The notes beneath the pieces are model-generated. The model saw only the letters and a program-made list of their open reading frames with translations, did not search any database and was not told the origin of the DNA. A stretch of DNA of 6,245 nucleotides, taken from assembly GCA_023264135.1 (NCBI GenBank), contig JALQSZ010000089.1, forward strand, positions 1 through 6,245. Direction: 5' to 3'. Below, in pieces: positions 5,614 to 6,245 of this stretch. The position numbers and the translations under genes are program-made. Within the stretch, counting starts at the first letter, position 1, and every line of letters starts with the position of its first letter. This DNA comes from Acidimicrobiales bacterium. Lineage in GTDB: Bacteria; Actinomycetota; Acidimicrobiia; Acidimicrobiales; Acidimicrobilacustridaceae.

Positions 5614-5644
5614 ACGCTACCCGTCTCGGCCCACTCGTCCCCAA
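5614..5644 (-). promoter_or_regulatory. Candidate promoter of the malic enzyme gene (near-leaderless)
   Basis: On the minus strand TTGGGGACG (5644-5636) is followed after 16 bases by TAGCGT (5619-5614), a TANNNT-type -10. Initiation 6-8 bases further on would fall near 5606-5608, giving only a 2-4 base leader before ATG at 5604. The lack of a Shine-Dalgarno there agrees with this. The box and spacing match those upstream of the tRNA cluster. Predicted from pattern only. Confidence 0.33.
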
Positions 5645-5664
5645 GTCGGGGAACTCGCCCGACT
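5644..5664. other. Stem-loop in the pyrE/malic enzyme gap
   Basis: AGTCGGG and CCCGACT form a perfect 7-bp stem with a 7-base loop, in the 79-base gap after the pyrE stop. In the minus (transcribed) direction it is followed by TTGGGGACGAG, not by a T tract, so it is a weak terminator candidate at best; it could reduce readthrough from pyrE or protect the pyrE mRNA 3' end. A smaller inverted repeat, GAGAC/GTCTC (5611-5615 with 5623-5627), surrounds the proposed -10 region. Confidence 0.4.
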
Positions 5665-5683
5665 ACCGACCACGTTTGAAGGG

Positions 5684-6241
5684 TCAGGCGCCTTCGTAGG
5701 GAAAGCCCAGTTCAGGCGCCGTCACTAACGCCCGGAACTGCAGGCCTTCGGCTTCGGCCATCGCTTGGCAGGTGCCGCCACGATCGACCACCACCATCAC
5801 CATGACCGGTTCGGCCCCGAGTTCGCGAGCAACATGCACCGCTTCCATCGGCGAGGTACCCCGGGTGACGGTGTCGTCGGTGATGACGACTTTGTCGCCA
5901 GGCTCAAGGGGACCAGCGAGGCGACCAGCGACGCCGTGGTCTTTCGCTTCTTTGCGAATGGTGAAGGACTTCAACGATCGGCCCCGAGTCGCGGCGACTG
6001 CGGCAATGCCATAGGCAACTGGGTCGGCACCAACAGTGAGTCCGCCGATTGCCGTGACATCGTCGGGAATCAACGCAAGCGCGAGATCGGCCATCAGCAA
6101 CAAACCATCGGGTCGACACGCGGTCTGCTTTGAATCGATGAACCACGAACTCTTCTTGCCCGACTTCAACGTGAAGTCGCCGGTGCGAACCGAATAGCGA
6201 AGAAGGTGATCGATCAGTTGCTGCTTTGTCGTGTCACTCAT
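5684..6241 (-). CDS. pyrE: Orotate phosphoribosyltransferase
   Basis: A 185-residue cytosolic enzyme that joins orotate and PRPP to form orotidine 5'-monophosphate, the fifth step of pyrimidine synthesis. Features in order are FTLKSGKKSSWFID near the N-terminus with the PRPP-contacting K26, the central GGLTVGADPVAYGIA segment, the mobile catalytic loop IRKEAKDHG (R96, K97, K100, H102), and the PRPP-binding loop VVITDDTVTRGTS (118-130) with its paired acidic residues D122-D123. The length is within the usual range for bacterial PyrE and nothing is missing. The ATG at 6241 lies four bases from the window edge, so the ribosome binding site and promoter are not visible. The first minus-strand gene shown, it is followed after 79 bases by the malic enzyme gene; a stem-loop lies in that gap. 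Confidence 0.95.
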   Translation of the reverse strand: MSDTTKQQLIDHLLRYSVRTGDFTLKSGKKSSWFIDSKQTACRPDGLLLMADLALALIPDDVTAIGGLTVGADPVAYGIAAVAATRGRSLKSFTIRKEAKDHGVAGRLAGPLEPGDKVVITDDTVTRGTSPMEAVHVARELGAEPVMVMVVVDRGGTCQAMAEAEGLQFRALVTAPELGFPYEGA

Positions 6242-6245
6242 GACC

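Noticed and set aside
1..6245. Mobile element, CRISPR, toxin-antitoxin, phage or defence system
   Set aside because: No transposase, integrase, direct-repeat array, tRNA-3'-end duplication or known effector motif was seen; the window is explained by housekeeping and hydrolase genes.

Overview
The window looks like ordinary chromosomal DNA from an actinobacterium, probably of the Acidimicrobiia type, although that rank is an inference from gene content and not from any search. Three things point there. clpS is followed directly by a DUF2017 gene, which is a typical actinobacterial pair. A tRNA-Glu/Asp/Phe cluster is present, an order also seen in actinobacteria such as mycobacteria. The base composition is moderately high in GC and the genes are tightly packed with start/stop overlaps.

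Layout. The plus-strand unit (1-1362) holds the 3' end of a CtaA/Cox15-type heme A synthase, clpS (start overlapping the ctaA stop by 4 bases), a DUF2017 gene one base after clpS, and then tRNA-Glu(TTC), tRNA-Asp(GTC) and tRNA-Phe(GAA). A perfect GC-rich hairpin at 1370-1397 follows and lies where the two converging units meet. The minus-strand unit (6241 down to 1421) reads pyrE, an ACT-domain malic enzyme, a HAD-superfamily protein with a divergent active site, an HSL-family alpha/beta hydrolase, and a lipoprotein esterase of the LpqC/PHB-depolymerase type. Two junctions in this unit are 4-base stop/start overlaps using a TTG and a GTG start, which suggests translational coupling.

Function. 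The plus side combines respiration (heme A for cytochrome oxidase), N-degron proteolysis (ClpS adaptor for ClpAP/ClpCP) and translation (tRNAs). The minus side combines pyrimidine synthesis (pyrE), malate-to-pyruvate conversion, and a group of hydrolases of unknown substrate, one of them predicted to be exported and lipid-anchored. The two esterases are neighbours and may act on related ester substrates outside and inside the cell; that is inference.

I found no CRISPR array, transposon, phage gene, toxin-antitoxin pair or recognisable defence system. The points most worth a second look are a shared TTGGGGACG-N16-TANNNT arrangement upstream of both the tRNA cluster and the malic enzyme gene (which may be nearly leaderless), an A at the normally invariant T54 of tRNA-Phe, and the DxW active-site variant in the HAD protein.
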